Assembly: GCF_001426665.1 (NCBI RefSeq)
Contig: NZ_LMEY01000028.1
Location: 1-64,000 of the forward strand
Length of the DNA stretch: 64,000 nt
From: Rhizobium sp. Root1334
Lineage (GTDB): Bacteria; Pseudomonadota; Alphaproteobacteria; Rhizobiales; Rhizobiaceae
Reading direction: 5' to 3'
The position numbers and the translations under genes are program-made. Positions 37,050-45,753 of the stretch are shown here, piece by piece. The notes under the pieces were generated by a model, which saw only the letters and a list, made by a program, of their open reading frames with translations, was not told where the DNA came from and ran no database searches. Positions within the stretch are counted from its first letter, which is position 1. Each line of letters opens with the position of its first letter.

Positions 37050-37550
37050 TCAGTCGTAAAGGGCGACGATCGCTTCGATTTCGACGGTGATATTCCCCGG
37101 CAATGATCCGAAGCCAACGGCAGAGCGCGCATGCTGGCCAGCGTCAGCAAAGACCTCGACGAAGAGATCGGAGCAACCGTTGATCACGCTTGGATGATCC
37201 TCGAAATCAGGCTCCGCATTGACCATGCCAAGCAGCTTGACCACGCGGCGCACCCGGGAGAGGTCGCCCAGCGCATCCTGCAGCACGGCCAGCAGATTGA
37301 TGCCGGTCAACCGAGCGTGGCCGTAGGCGTCGGTGATCGTGACGCCGCCGGTACCCACCTTGCCGGTATGCATGAAGCCATTCGCCTCGCGCGGTCCCTG
37401 ACCGGAGAGATAGATCAGATTGCCTTCGCGCACATGCGTGACGAAATTGGCAATCGGCGGCGGCGGCGGCGGCAACGTGAGGCCGAGCGAGGCCAGCCGC
37501 TCGGCGGGCGACCCCATCCTGCCGGCGACGGTTGCTGTGGAACTGTTCAC
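37050..37550 (-). CDS. RidA (YjgF/UK114) family protein
   Basis: A 166-residue RidA-type protein. The family core appears as NLIYLSGQGPRE, ARLTGINLLAVLQDALGDLSRVRRVVKLLGMVNAEPDF and ARSAVGFGSLPGNITVEIEAIVAL. It begins with GTG preceded by AGGAG at 5 nt. RidA proteins hydrolyse reactive enamine/imine intermediates made by PLP enzymes, releasing ammonia and a ketoacid. Here it is last in the operon binding protein-permeases-amidohydrolase-RidA and faces a PLP enzyme across the IclR gene, so it may complete that enzyme's reaction. The N-terminal extension of about 30 residues with a proline run is longer than in minimal RidA. Confidence 0.88.
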   Translation of the reverse strand: MNSSTATVAGRMGSPAERLASLGLTLPPPPPPIANFVTHVREGNLIYLSGQGPREANGFMHTGKVGTGGVTITDAYGHARLTGINLLAVLQDALGDLSRVRRVVKLLGMVNAEPDFEDHPSVINGCSDLFVEVFADAGQHARSAVGFGSLPGNITVEIEAIVALYD

Positions 37551-37588
37551 GCGAACTCCTGTGTCTGCAAAAACGTAAAAATGGCCGG

Positions 37589-38800
37589 TTACCGGTAGGA
37601 ATAACCATGGCTGTGACGCACGAGTTTTCGCGCACGTGGAATGTAACGGCTGGCGGCGATCGCCTCGGCACCGATGACGGCATAGCGCGGCTCAAAGATC
37701 CGATTGAGAACCGAGACGTCACCATTGGAATCCGTTGCTTCGATGTCGGAATCGACGAGATCGAAGATGGTGAAGTCGGCGCGTTCCCCGACGGCAAGGC
37801 GATTTTCCATTGGCAACTTGATGACCGAGGCCGGCGCCTGGGTGACAGCTTCCACCACTTTCTCGAACGGCATCCCGACCACCAGCAGTTTCGACATGGT
37901 CGTTGCCAGATCCCAGACCGGGAAGTTCATCGAGTGATTGTGCAGGTCGGTTGAAATCGAGAACGGCAGAAGGCCGCGGTTGATCGCCGCCTCTGCAACC
38001 TTGAACGAGAAGGACGCGCCGCCATGGCCGATATCCAGCCGGATACCGTCGCCGGCGCAGCGTTCGGCCAGATCGAACAGATCCTCGTCTTCCATGATGC
38101 TCGAACCCGCCTTGCCGTTGAAGCAATGAGTGACGATATCGCCAGGGCCGAGGATTTCGAGAACCTCGTCATAGAGCGCCGGCGGTTCGCCGACATGCAC
38201 CATCATCGGGATCTTGAGGATCTTGGCGATCTTCTTGCCAAGCTTGACCGGCGTTACGCCCCAGGAACCGGTGATGACATGGCTCGCACGTACCTTGATG
38301 CCGACAATATGCTCAGAATTTTCGGCATAGACCTCGAGAATACGATCAAGATTGATATCCTGAATGCTTCTGAGTTCCGCCACCCGGTTACAGGCGACAA
38401 GGCCGATGGAGCCGAGATTGATGAACGCCTTGATGCGCTCGCGCGACGGCTCGATGATGTATTCGCGGAAACCATGGAAGTTGGCTTCGCCAGCGGAGCC
38501 CGCATCGACCATCGTCGTGACGCCACGTTCGGCGCCGCATTCGGACGGGCGCAGCGAAATATCCGTGCCGCCATGCCAGATATGCACATGCAGGTCGATC
38601 CAGCCCGGCGAGATCCACGCACCCTTGCCGTCGATGCGTTGAACATCTGCGGATACTGAAAGCGACGGGCCAACTTCAGCGATGCGGCCGTCGGCATTGA
38701 TGAGAATATCGATCGAGGTGCTGGGTACACCCGCGCCGAAGGCCATGGGTTTGACGTTGGCGAGAAGCACAGGCCCCTTCGCCTCATATCCGGAAGACAT
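37589..38800 (-). CDS. Amidohydrolase/deacetylase family metallohydrolase
   Basis: A 403-residue amidohydrolase-superfamily enzyme. The metal motif is HVH at 71-73 (IDLHVHIWHGG), followed by a candidate carboxylated lysine in HIVGIKVRASH, a second histidine in MMVHVGEPP, a third in IVTHCFNG and the catalytic aspartate in ISTDLHNHS. It resembles the dihydroorotase-like branch often paired with DgaE-type PLP lyases. It would deacylate or decarbamoylate an imported amide in the cytoplasm. It follows the DppC permease gene by 3 bp. The substrate is not known. Confidence 0.85.
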   Translation of the reverse strand: MSSGYEAKGPVLLANVKPMAFGAGVPSTSIDILINADGRIAEVGPSLSVSADVQRIDGKGAWISPGWIDLHVHIWHGGTDISLRPSECGAERGVTTMVDAGSAGEANFHGFREYIIEPSRERIKAFINLGSIGLVACNRVAELRSIQDINLDRILEVYAENSEHIVGIKVRASHVITGSWGVTPVKLGKKIAKILKIPMMVHVGEPPALYDEVLEILGPGDIVTHCFNGKAGSSIMEDEDLFDLAERCAGDGIRLDIGHGGASFSFKVAEAAINRGLLPFSISTDLHNHSMNFPVWDLATTMSKLLVVGMPFEKVVEAVTQAPASVIKLPMENRLAVGERADFTIFDLVDSDIEATDSNGDVSVLNRIFEPRYAVIGAEAIAASRYIPRARKLVRHSHGYSYR

Positions 38801-38803
38801 GAT

Positions 38804-39673
38804 TTATAAGTCCTTTCGAAGTCTTGGATCGAGCAGATCGCGCAATCCGTCGCCAACCATTTGCAGCGACAGCACGGAGAGAATGATGGCAAAGCCTGGA
38901 AACAACGTCATCCAGTCGGCCTGGCCGATATATTGCCGTCCGGCTGATATCATCGTGCCCCAGGTCGGGATTTCCGGGCTGACGCCAAGGCCGAGGAACG
39001 AGAGGCCGGCTTCCGCCAGCATGGCGCTGGCAAAGAGGAACGTGCCCTGCACCAGGATCGGTGACAACAGGTTGCGCAGCACGTGACGCGTCATGATGTG
39101 CCGCGTCGAGATACCCAACGCCCGGGATGCCTCGATATACGGCAGTTCCCGGATCACCAGCGTCGAGGCGCGGACGATACGCGCCAGACGCGGCGCATAG
39201 ACAATGCTGAGCGCGATGATAACCGTGGTCAGCGACGGACCAAGGGCCGCCACCAGCGCGATGGCGAGAAGAATATCCGGAAACGCCATCATCGCATCGA
39301 TCAGCCGGGCGATCGGCGCATCGAACTGTTTGAAGAACCCGGCGATCAGCCCCAGCGTCACACCGATCACGGCAGACAGCGTTACCACGGCAGCACCGAC
39401 CAGCAGGGACAGTCGCGCGGCATAAATCGTCCGCGAAAACACGTCGCGGCCGAATTCGTCGGTACCGAAAATGAAGGTTCCGCTTGGTGGTTTCAGCCGA
39501 TTGACGATCGACAATTTCGACGGCGAATAGGGTGCGATCAGCGGCGCGAAAATAGCCAGCAGCACGAAGATCGTCAGGACGATCAATCCGAAAGCCACCG
39601 TCTTGCGCTTCAAAAGCCGCCGGATGAACTTGCTGCGCTCGCTGAGCGCCGGTTTGGAGACGATTGCTGTCAT
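38804..39673 (-). CDS. Dipeptide-type ABC transporter permease DppC
   Basis: A 289-residue permease with the DppC features: an N-terminal cytoplasmic segment and first span (KTVAFGLIVLTIFVLLAIFAPLIAPYSP), then FGTDEFGRDVFSRTIYAARLSLLVG, and the coupling loop ASRALGISTRHIMTRHVLRN. It overlaps the DppB gene by one base. Together they form the heterodimeric channel of the importer whose ATPase is encoded at 33.0 kb. Confidence 0.92.
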   Translation of the reverse strand: MTAIVSKPALSERSKFIRRLLKRKTVAFGLIVLTIFVLLAIFAPLIAPYSPSKLSIVNRLKPPSGTFIFGTDEFGRDVFSRTIYAARLSLLVGAAVVTLSAVIGVTLGLIAGFFKQFDAPIARLIDAMMAFPDILLAIALVAALGPSLTTVIIALSIVYAPRLARIVRASTLVIRELPYIEASRALGISTRHIMTRHVLRNLLSPILVQGTFLFASAMLAEAGLSFLGLGVSPEIPTWGTMISAGRQYIGQADWMTLFPGFAIILSVLSLQMVGDGLRDLLDPRLRKDL

Positions 39674-40614
39674 CAGTAACGCACCCTCGGATCGACCAGC
39701 AGATAGAGCATGTCGATGGCAAAATTGATCAGGACGTAGAGCGCAGCGATGACCAGCAGTGCACCCTGGATGACCGGATAGTCGCGCCGCAGCACGGCCG
39801 ACACCACAAGGTTGCCGATCCCTGGCAGGCCGAACACGGTCTCGGTGACGACAGCACCTGAAACGAGAACCGCCGCCGTCAGGCCGATAACGGTAAGGAT
39901 CGGGATCAGCGCATTCTTCAGGGCGTGCTTGAGAATGACGCGGCGCTCGATCAAACCCTTGGCGCGGGCGGTGCGGATATAATCATCACCGAGAACATCG
40001 AGCATCGATGCGCGGGTAAAACGCAGCACCAGCGCGGAAGAAACGATCCCGAGTGCAAACGCCGGCAAAGCCAGATGGTACATCCGCTCCGTAAAGGTCG
40101 ATCCCGGCCCGCCATAACCGGACACTGGAAACATGTCGAAACGGACCGCAAACACCTGCATCATGATGAGGCCGAGCCAGAAGCTCGGGATACTGGCGGC
40201 GAGCATTGCCAGTGCCGTGGCGGCCTGGTCGAAGATCGAGCCACGCCGGTAGGCCGCATAGATGCCGATCGGCAGAGCGATGGCACAGGCAATCAGCAGC
40301 GAGAACAGCGTCAGGAAAAAGGTCGGTTCGGCCCGGTCGAGCAGTGCCGATGTCACGGGCATATTCAGGAAGATCGACTGACCGAGATCCCCCCTCAGCA
40401 ACTGGCCCATATAATAGATGTATTGAACGCCGAGCGACCGGTCGAGCCCGAGCTGCGTGCGCAGATCGGCTATGTCCTGGGGCGTGGCGTCTGGTCCGAG
40501 CATGACCGCAGCCGGGTCGCCGGGTGTAACGCGCACGATGACGAAAACGATCGTGACGACGAGAAACATCACGACGATCATGCCGAAAAGGCGCTGGAAA
40601 ATGTACCGTATCAT
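39673..40614 (-). CDS. Dipeptide-type ABC transporter permease DppB
   Basis: A 313-residue permease starting MIRYIFQRLFGMIVVMFLVVTIVFVIVRVTPGDPA, the conserved DppB beginning. The extracytoplasmic region contains LGPDATPQDIADLRTQLGLDRSLGVQYI, and the coupling loop reads RTARAKGLIERRVILKHALKNALIP. It partners DppC directly downstream. Confidence 0.92.
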   Translation of the reverse strand: MIRYIFQRLFGMIVVMFLVVTIVFVIVRVTPGDPAAVMLGPDATPQDIADLRTQLGLDRSLGVQYIYYMGQLLRGDLGQSIFLNMPVTSALLDRAEPTFFLTLFSLLIACAIALPIGIYAAYRRGSIFDQAATALAMLAASIPSFWLGLIMMQVFAVRFDMFPVSGYGGPGSTFTERMYHLALPAFALGIVSSALVLRFTRASMLDVLGDDYIRTARAKGLIERRVILKHALKNALIPILTVIGLTAAVLVSGAVVTETVFGLPGIGNLVVSAVLRRDYPVIQGALLVIAALYVLINFAIDMLYLLVDPRVRY

Positions 40615-40700
40615 GAAAGCCTGATCCTTATGCTCCGGACACCTGCAGGCCCGGAACGGACACCGGCCCTGATGAGCCGGTGTCGTCGATTACCCGATGA

Positions 40701-42227
40701 TCACTTCGCGATCGAGGCATTCCAGAAGTATGGCCACGGAGCCGGATCGACACCTTCAAGCTTGGTCGACTTGGCTGCAACTGCGTTGAAGTTGCCGATC
40801 TTCATAAAGGCAACGTCATCATAGATTGCCTTCTGGACATCGCCGAACAAGGCAACGCGCTTGTCGGGATCGACTTCCGCCGTAAAGGCATCCACCGCCG
40901 CCTTGCGGGCGGGCGTGTCCCACCAGCCCGGCGAGCTGGTCGAGAGCGAACCGATCAAAGCCGGCTCCGGCAAGAAGGGGCTATGCGTGATGTAGATATC
41001 CCACAGCTTCGGATCGGCACGGCGCTGCGTCAGCGTCGCCCAGTCGACAACCTGCATGTCGACGGTAAAGCCGGCAAGCTTCAGATATTCCGCTGCGACC
41101 TGCGCCATCTTGTAGTGGAACTCATACTGGCGGCTGGTGAGAATGCGCAGCGGCTCGCCATTGTAACCGGCGGCCTTCAATGCAGCCGCAGCCCCTTCCG
41201 GGTCCGCCACGTTATAGGCGCCATCGGTGCCTGCTTCGGTATGCCAAGAATAAGCCTCTGGATAGATTGCGCCATCGAGCGAGAAGAAGTCCGGGCTGCC
41301 GAAGGCAGCGGCCATCATGTCTTCCATGCTGAGCGCCTGACGGATGGCCTTGCGCACGGCGACGTTCTTGCTCACACCTTCAGCCGTATTGAAGACGAAG
41401 ACCGGGTAGCCGAACGGCTTCAGCATCATCGGCTGCGTCGCCGACGAAGCCTTGATCTTGTCGAAGGATTCGACCGCGATCGAGTCGACATAATCATACT
41501 GGCCGGAGATTGCAGCTTCGACGCGGGTGTTCGGATCCGGGACAGGAACGAAGCGGATCTCATCGAGATACTGGTGGCGGGCGCCGCCATAACCATCGCT
41601 CTCGCCGCCGCGCGACTTGTAGCCGTCAAAGCGGGTCAGCTGGATATACTGATCGGCCTTGCGCTCTTTCAGCATGTAAGGACCCGTACCGATGAAGTCC
41701 TTCATCACGTCATCCTGCTTTTCAGCCGGAATGATGATGGCAGCGGAATTGTTGAAGGCGAGCAGCGAGGCGAGCGGCGCATAGGGCTGCGTCAGCGTGA
41801 TTTTGACGGTTGCGGGATCGACGGCCTCGATCGAGGTGATGAAGCCGGCCACCTGCTTGCCACGCGAAGCGATCTTTTCCCAGCGATGCAACGAAGCGAC
41901 GACATCGTCGGATGTCATGTCCGTATTGTCGTGAAACTTGATGCCGGTACGCAACTTGATCGTATAGGTTTTACCGTCGGCGCTGATTTCCGGCAGGCTC
42001 TCGGCCAGAAGCGGCGTCACCTTCCAGCCCTTGTCGAACGTGTAGAGCGTTTCGAAAATGTGCTGCGTGACGATACCGACGAGATCGGCGGTCGATGACA
42101 TCGGGTCGAGCGTCGGCGGTTCGCCGATCGTAGCGACGTTGACGATGCCCCCCTTCTCCTGCGCAAACAGGCTGGAGGGTAAGACCGTCAATGCCGTTCC
42201 GAGTAAAAGTGCTGTCATCATCTTCAT
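40701..42227 (-). CDS. Family-5 peptide/solute periplasmic binding protein
   Basis: A 508-residue family-5 extracellular solute-binding protein. The signal peptide (MMTALLLGTALTVLPSSLFAQ) is followed by the typical start EPPTLDPMSSTADLVGIVTQHIFETLY, and ADGKTYTIKLRTGIKFHDNTDMTSDDVV. The start at 42227 follows GGGAGG. It is first in the operon with DppB, DppC, amidohydrolase and RidA. The family binds peptides, glutathione, opines or other compounds; the amidohydrolase downstream suggests an N-acylated or amide-containing ligand. Confidence 0.92.
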   Translation of the reverse strand: MKMMTALLLGTALTVLPSSLFAQEKGGIVNVATIGEPPTLDPMSSTADLVGIVTQHIFETLYTFDKGWKVTPLLAESLPEISADGKTYTIKLRTGIKFHDNTDMTSDDVVASLHRWEKIASRGKQVAGFITSIEAVDPATVKITLTQPYAPLASLLAFNNSAAIIIPAEKQDDVMKDFIGTGPYMLKERKADQYIQLTRFDGYKSRGGESDGYGGARHQYLDEIRFVPVPDPNTRVEAAISGQYDYVDSIAVESFDKIKASSATQPMMLKPFGYPVFVFNTAEGVSKNVAVRKAIRQALSMEDMMAAAFGSPDFFSLDGAIYPEAYSWHTEAGTDGAYNVADPEGAAAALKAAGYNGEPLRILTSRQYEFHYKMAQVAAEYLKLAGFTVDMQVVDWATLTQRRADPKLWDIYITHSPFLPEPALIGSLSTSSPGWWDTPARKAAVDAFTAEVDPDKRVALFGDVQKAIYDDVAFMKIGNFNAVAAKSTKLEGVDPAPWPYFWNASIAK

Positions 42228-42248
42228 ATTGGAGCCTCCCATTTGTTC

Positions 42249-42277
42249 CATTATTATGTTATATGTATTCTTATAAC
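42249..42277. promoter_or_regulatory. CATAATAATG motif, site 2, and adjacent dyad
   Basis: CATTATTATG (42249-42258, the reverse complement of site 1) lies 21 bp upstream of the binding-protein start. It overlaps a GTTATA-N8-TATAAC dyad (42258-42277). Read on the minus strand both sites fit CATAATAATGnAAnAA. The rest of the gap to 42561 contains no gene I can support. Confidence 0.45.
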
Positions 42278-42561
42278 AGAATAGAACGCATGCAGTTTCT
42301 GTCAATAGGAAATGTGACCGCAAGATGACCACCAAGCGGATTGGTATTCATGAGCACCGATTGCAGGCTGATGGCGGGTTGTCCGGGTTCAGGCCTTGAA
42401 AATATTGCGTTTGATTCAGCTCCGGAGCACGAAGTGTCCGCATCGGCGGCAGCAATCCGCTTTCCCACAACCGGCGATCACAACTATTTGAATGGAACAG
42501 CCGCTCCGACGGCCGTGCGCTTCGAGCCGTTCACGGCGCCTCGCGGCCGTGGTAAGCACAC

Positions 42562-43416
42562 CTAAAATCGGTAGCCGAGGATCAGCAGGCTTGAAGGCTG
42601 GAGGGTTTGCCTGACGATGGGGCTGTCGGCCGCGTCGCCGGTAACCATGCCCAGTGTCTGTTCGCCGCGCAGCATCCAGTTGCCGTTGATCAGATAGGTC
42701 GCGGAGACCGAGAGATCAATGCTTTTTGCGCCCGCGCCCGGCTTGTAGGTTCTGTAACCGGAGCGAACTGCCTGACCTGCATCCACGCCGAAATAGGTCT
42801 CCATGTAATTCCTGTCGGCAAACGTCACGGACGCCCCGGCGCCCAGGAAGATGGTTTCCGTAACGGGTTGCGTGATCTCGATGCCAGCTTTGCCGATGAG
42901 GCCATCGCTGCCGCCGATCATCTTGTCAGCCGAAACGAAGAAGGTCGCGGACCCATAATTCAGGCTCGCCTTACCGCCGATCGTGGCGGCCGCATTAATA
43001 TCGCCGAGGCCTCGAAGATCATCTGAATCGTCCTCGGAACGGCCAAGATCGTAACCAAATTTGACATCCAGTTGAAAAAGCCCCCGCTCATAGGCTTTCA
43101 CCCCAATACCGGAGGGATCGATGGTCAACCGGTCGAAGAACGTCGCCGAGACGAAGGGGACCGGCGAAATCTCCATGTCGCGACTGCCTTCATATTTCGG
43201 CCGGTACATGACGCCTGCACCGATAACGGTGTCCCAGCCGTGCAGTTTTTGTGCAACGGCTCCGAAGCGGTCTGGGATGAATATGGGCGCCGTAGTTCTG
43301 CCATCACCAACCGGAAGGCTTTCGGCGTATCCGGATGCAGGCATGATCAGCACCGAGAGAAGTGCCAGAGAGAGCTTGCCCTGGAGCCAGCATGTCGGGA
43401 TGGGGTTGTGAGGCAT
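42562..43416 (-). CDS. MipA/OmpV-family outer-membrane protein
   Basis: A 284-residue outer-membrane beta-barrel of the MipA/OmpV family. It has a signal peptide (LSLALLSVLIMPASGYA), the entry GWDTVIGAGVMYRPKYEGSRDMEISPVPFVSATF, and a C-terminus SLLILGYRF ending in the aromatic residue required for barrel assembly. The start at 43416 has GGAG 5 nt upstream; the longer open frame to 43944 is antisense to the regulator leader and is not used. The gene is divergent from a two-component system, which in other bacteria commonly controls such porin-like proteins. Confidence 0.87.
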   Translation of the reverse strand: MPHNPIPTCWLQGKLSLALLSVLIMPASGYAESLPVGDGRTTAPIFIPDRFGAVAQKLHGWDTVIGAGVMYRPKYEGSRDMEISPVPFVSATFFDRLTIDPSGIGVKAYERGLFQLDVKFGYDLGRSEDDSDDLRGLGDINAAATIGGKASLNYGSATFFVSADKMIGGSDGLIGKAGIEITQPVTETIFLGAGASVTFADRNYMETYFGVDAGQAVRSGYRTYKPGAGAKSIDLSVSATYLINGNWMLRGEQTLGMVTGDAADSPIVRQTLQPSSLLILGYRF

Positions 43417-43648
43417 GAAATCTCCGGTTCCTGCCGTCGGCCTTGCGATCAGGAAAGCGCCGAGGGAGCGGTCTTCGCTGCTCTCTTTTGCCATGCTGCA
43501 AAAGGCTGCAATGTTGGATAATGTTGCGGATTGTTTCGCGTCGCCCGGCGGGCACGCAATCACGCAACAAATCTTAATATTTGCCTGGGTCAAAACCGGC
43601 GCCAGCCGTGCTAGTCCAGACGGCCGGAAAAGAAAGGATGGGGGCAGG

Positions 43649-44386
43649 ATGCACGGTGGAGGAAGTCGCGCTTTGCCGGATATGTCCCGAATTCTGATCG
43701 TCGAAGACGATGTGCAGATCGCCGGCATGCTGAGGGATAGCCTCAACGAAAGCGGCATGGCCGCCGAAATCGCCGCGGACGGGGTGGCCATGGATGCCCG
43801 CATGCGGGCGTCAAATTTCGACCTGGTCATCCTGGATGTGATGTTGCCCGGAGAGACCGGCTTGAGCCTTTGCCGCCGCCTTCGCGTCACCACGGATATT
43901 CCCATTCTCATGCTGACCGCGGCTGATGGTGAAATCGACCGCATCGTCGGCCTGGAGATCGGAGCCGACGACTACGTCACCAAACCCTTCAACCTGCGCG
44001 AACTAATTGCGCGCATCCGCGGCCTTCTCCGCCGTTCGGCACTGCCGCCGTTGAGTGGAGCCCGGCAAAGGTTGCTGCGGTTCGATGGCTGGCGCCTCGA
44101 CCCTCTCAGGCGGCAGGTGCACAATCCCAGTGACGCCCGCGTGGCAATGACGACACATGAGTTTGATCTGCTGCTGGCATTCTGCCGGAACCCCGGCCGC
44201 GTGCTGACGCGAGAACAGTTGCTGGGGGTGACGCATGCCGGTCTGGCTGGGCCTATCGAACGCAGCATCGATGTTCACATCAGCCGCTTGCGGCAGAAGA
44301 TCGAGGTAGATGCGCGCGATCCCGTTCTCGTCAAAACAGTTCGGCTCGGCGGGTATATGTTCACGGCGGCGGTCGAAGAGCTATGA
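43649..44386 (+). CDS. OmpR-type response regulator
   Basis: A 245-residue response regulator. The receiver domain has acidic residues in ILIVEDD, phospho-acceptor Asp63 in LVILDVMLPGETG, and the KPF lysine. The C-terminal winged helix (ALTTHEFDLL-like and RTVDVHISRLRQKIE-like segments, here MTTHEFDLLLAF and RSIDVHISRLRQKIE) is of OmpR type. A start at 43682 (MSRILIVEDD) is an alternative. It overlaps the kinase gene by 4 nt and is divergent from the MipA/OmpV gene, its most likely target. Confidence 0.9.
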   Translation: MHGGGSRALPDMSRILIVEDDVQIAGMLRDSLNESGMAAEIAADGVAMDARMRASNFDLVILDVMLPGETGLSLCRRLRVTTDIPILMLTAADGEIDRIVGLEIGADDYVTKPFNLRELIARIRGLLRRSALPPLSGARQRLLRFDGWRLDPLRRQVHNPSDARVAMTTHEFDLLLAFCRNPGRVLTREQLLGVTHAGLAGPIERSIDVHISRLRQKIEVDARDPVLVKTVRLGGYMFTAAVEEL

Positions 44387-45717
44387 GATTGAGCCGCCTC
44401 GTGCCTCGCACCATCCGCGGCCAGATTACGTTCGTCATCGTCGCGGCCCTGCTGACGGTGATTATCGCCGGCCGTGCGTTGGAGCGCTGGGCCAAAAGCG
44501 ATGGCGGCGCTCCGAACATGGAAACTATCACCGAGCGGGTTAACGCCGTCGCGGAGCTTTTGAAATTTTCCACCCCGCAGGAACGGGACGCCATTCTTGC
44601 CAATGCCGGCCGGGCAGGTTGGAAACTCTCGCTGCAGCCGGCCTCGGTCAGCACGCGCTTTACGGGTTCGCCTGAAGTCGGCGGCATCGCCGCATCTATC
44701 GTCGAATGGCTGTTTCCAACCGATGGCGCAACGCCGCCGATTGGCGGCTGGCGCACATTTCTTGATGGAGAGCGGGTTATCGCATTGGAGATCGACAACA
44801 CGACGCTTCTCGTACTCAGCGGCATACCCGACGCCATCTTGACGAGCGCCACCGTCAGCCAGGGAGCCTATTACATCGTCGCCGTCATCGTGCTCGTCCT
44901 GTTCTTCTTCCTCTTTGCCATCAAGGCCATCACCGAGCCGATCAGGCGGATTTCCCAGGCGGCGAACGAGGCCGACATCGCAAATGGTTCGCAGATTTTC
45001 AAAGAGCGCGGCTCCGTCGAAATCGTCGCGCTCGCGCGCGCGCTCAACGGCATGCGCAACCGTATTCGGATCATGGTGGAATCGCGCACGCGCATGCTGC
45101 GGGGAATTGGCCATGATCTCAGAACCCCGCTGACGCGGCTGCGGCTGCGCACCGAACGCCTGGACGAAGGCCCCTTGCGCGAAGCGCTGCTGTCAGACGT
45201 GGTTAGGATTGATCGCCTGCTTGCCGAAAGCCTGAATTATCTCAGGGACGATTATGCCATCGAACCGATGCAGAAGGCCGATCTCGTCAGCATCCTGCAA
45301 ACCGTTTGTGCCGAATTCAGCGATATCGGTTTTCAGGTCCGCTACGCCGGGCCGGACAGAATGATCGTTCATTGCAAACCGCTGGCGATGATGCGGGCAA
45401 TCACCAATCTTTGCGACAACGGCGTCAAGTTCGCCGACCATGTCACGGTTCGCCTGAGCGAAACAAAAGCCGGTTATGAAATCACCGTCTCGGACGATGG
45501 CCCGGGCATTCCCAGCGATCTGCGGGCGCGCGTGCTTGAGCCTTTCTTCAAGGTGGACCAGGCACGGGTGGAAGGGAAGGCAGGCTTCGGGCTGGGCCTT
45601 TCCATCGTCGCCGATATCGTCCAGGCCCATCACGGCCTGATGGAGCTGTCCGATACCAAGCCCCGCGGGCTGACGGTGACGATAGCGGCTCCCAAAACGC
45701 TTGCCTTGGCGGCGTGA
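44383..45717 (+). CDS. Membrane sensor histidine kinase (EnvZ-like)
   Basis: A 444-residue sensor kinase. Membrane spans are near residues 13-30 and 163-185, bracketing a periplasmic loop of about 130 residues. A HAMP region follows, then the H-box MLRGIGHDLRTPLTRLRLRTERL, an N-box NLCDNGVKF, and ATP-lid motifs DDGPGIP and GFGLGLSIV. It would phosphorylate the OmpR-type regulator encoded immediately upstream. The stimulus is unknown. It ends 37 bp before the convergent amine dehydrogenase gene. Confidence 0.9.
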   Translation: MRLSRLVPRTIRGQITFVIVAALLTVIIAGRALERWAKSDGGAPNMETITERVNAVAELLKFSTPQERDAILANAGRAGWKLSLQPASVSTRFTGSPEVGGIAASIVEWLFPTDGATPPIGGWRTFLDGERVIALEIDNTTLLVLSGIPDAILTSATVSQGAYYIVAVIVLVLFFFLFAIKAITEPIRRISQAANEADIANGSQIFKERGSVEIVALARALNGMRNRIRIMVESRTRMLRGIGHDLRTPLTRLRLRTERLDEGPLREALLSDVVRIDRLLAESLNYLRDDYAIEPMQKADLVSILQTVCAEFSDIGFQVRYAGPDRMIVHCKPLAMMRAITNLCDNGVKFADHVTVRLSETKAGYEITVSDDGPGIPSDLRARVLEPFFKVDQARVEGKAGFGLGLSIVADIVQAHHGLMELSDTKPRGLTVTIAAPKTLALAA

Positions 45718-45753
45718 TGGCGGCGGCAACTTGCGGATAATCGATATGCCGGT

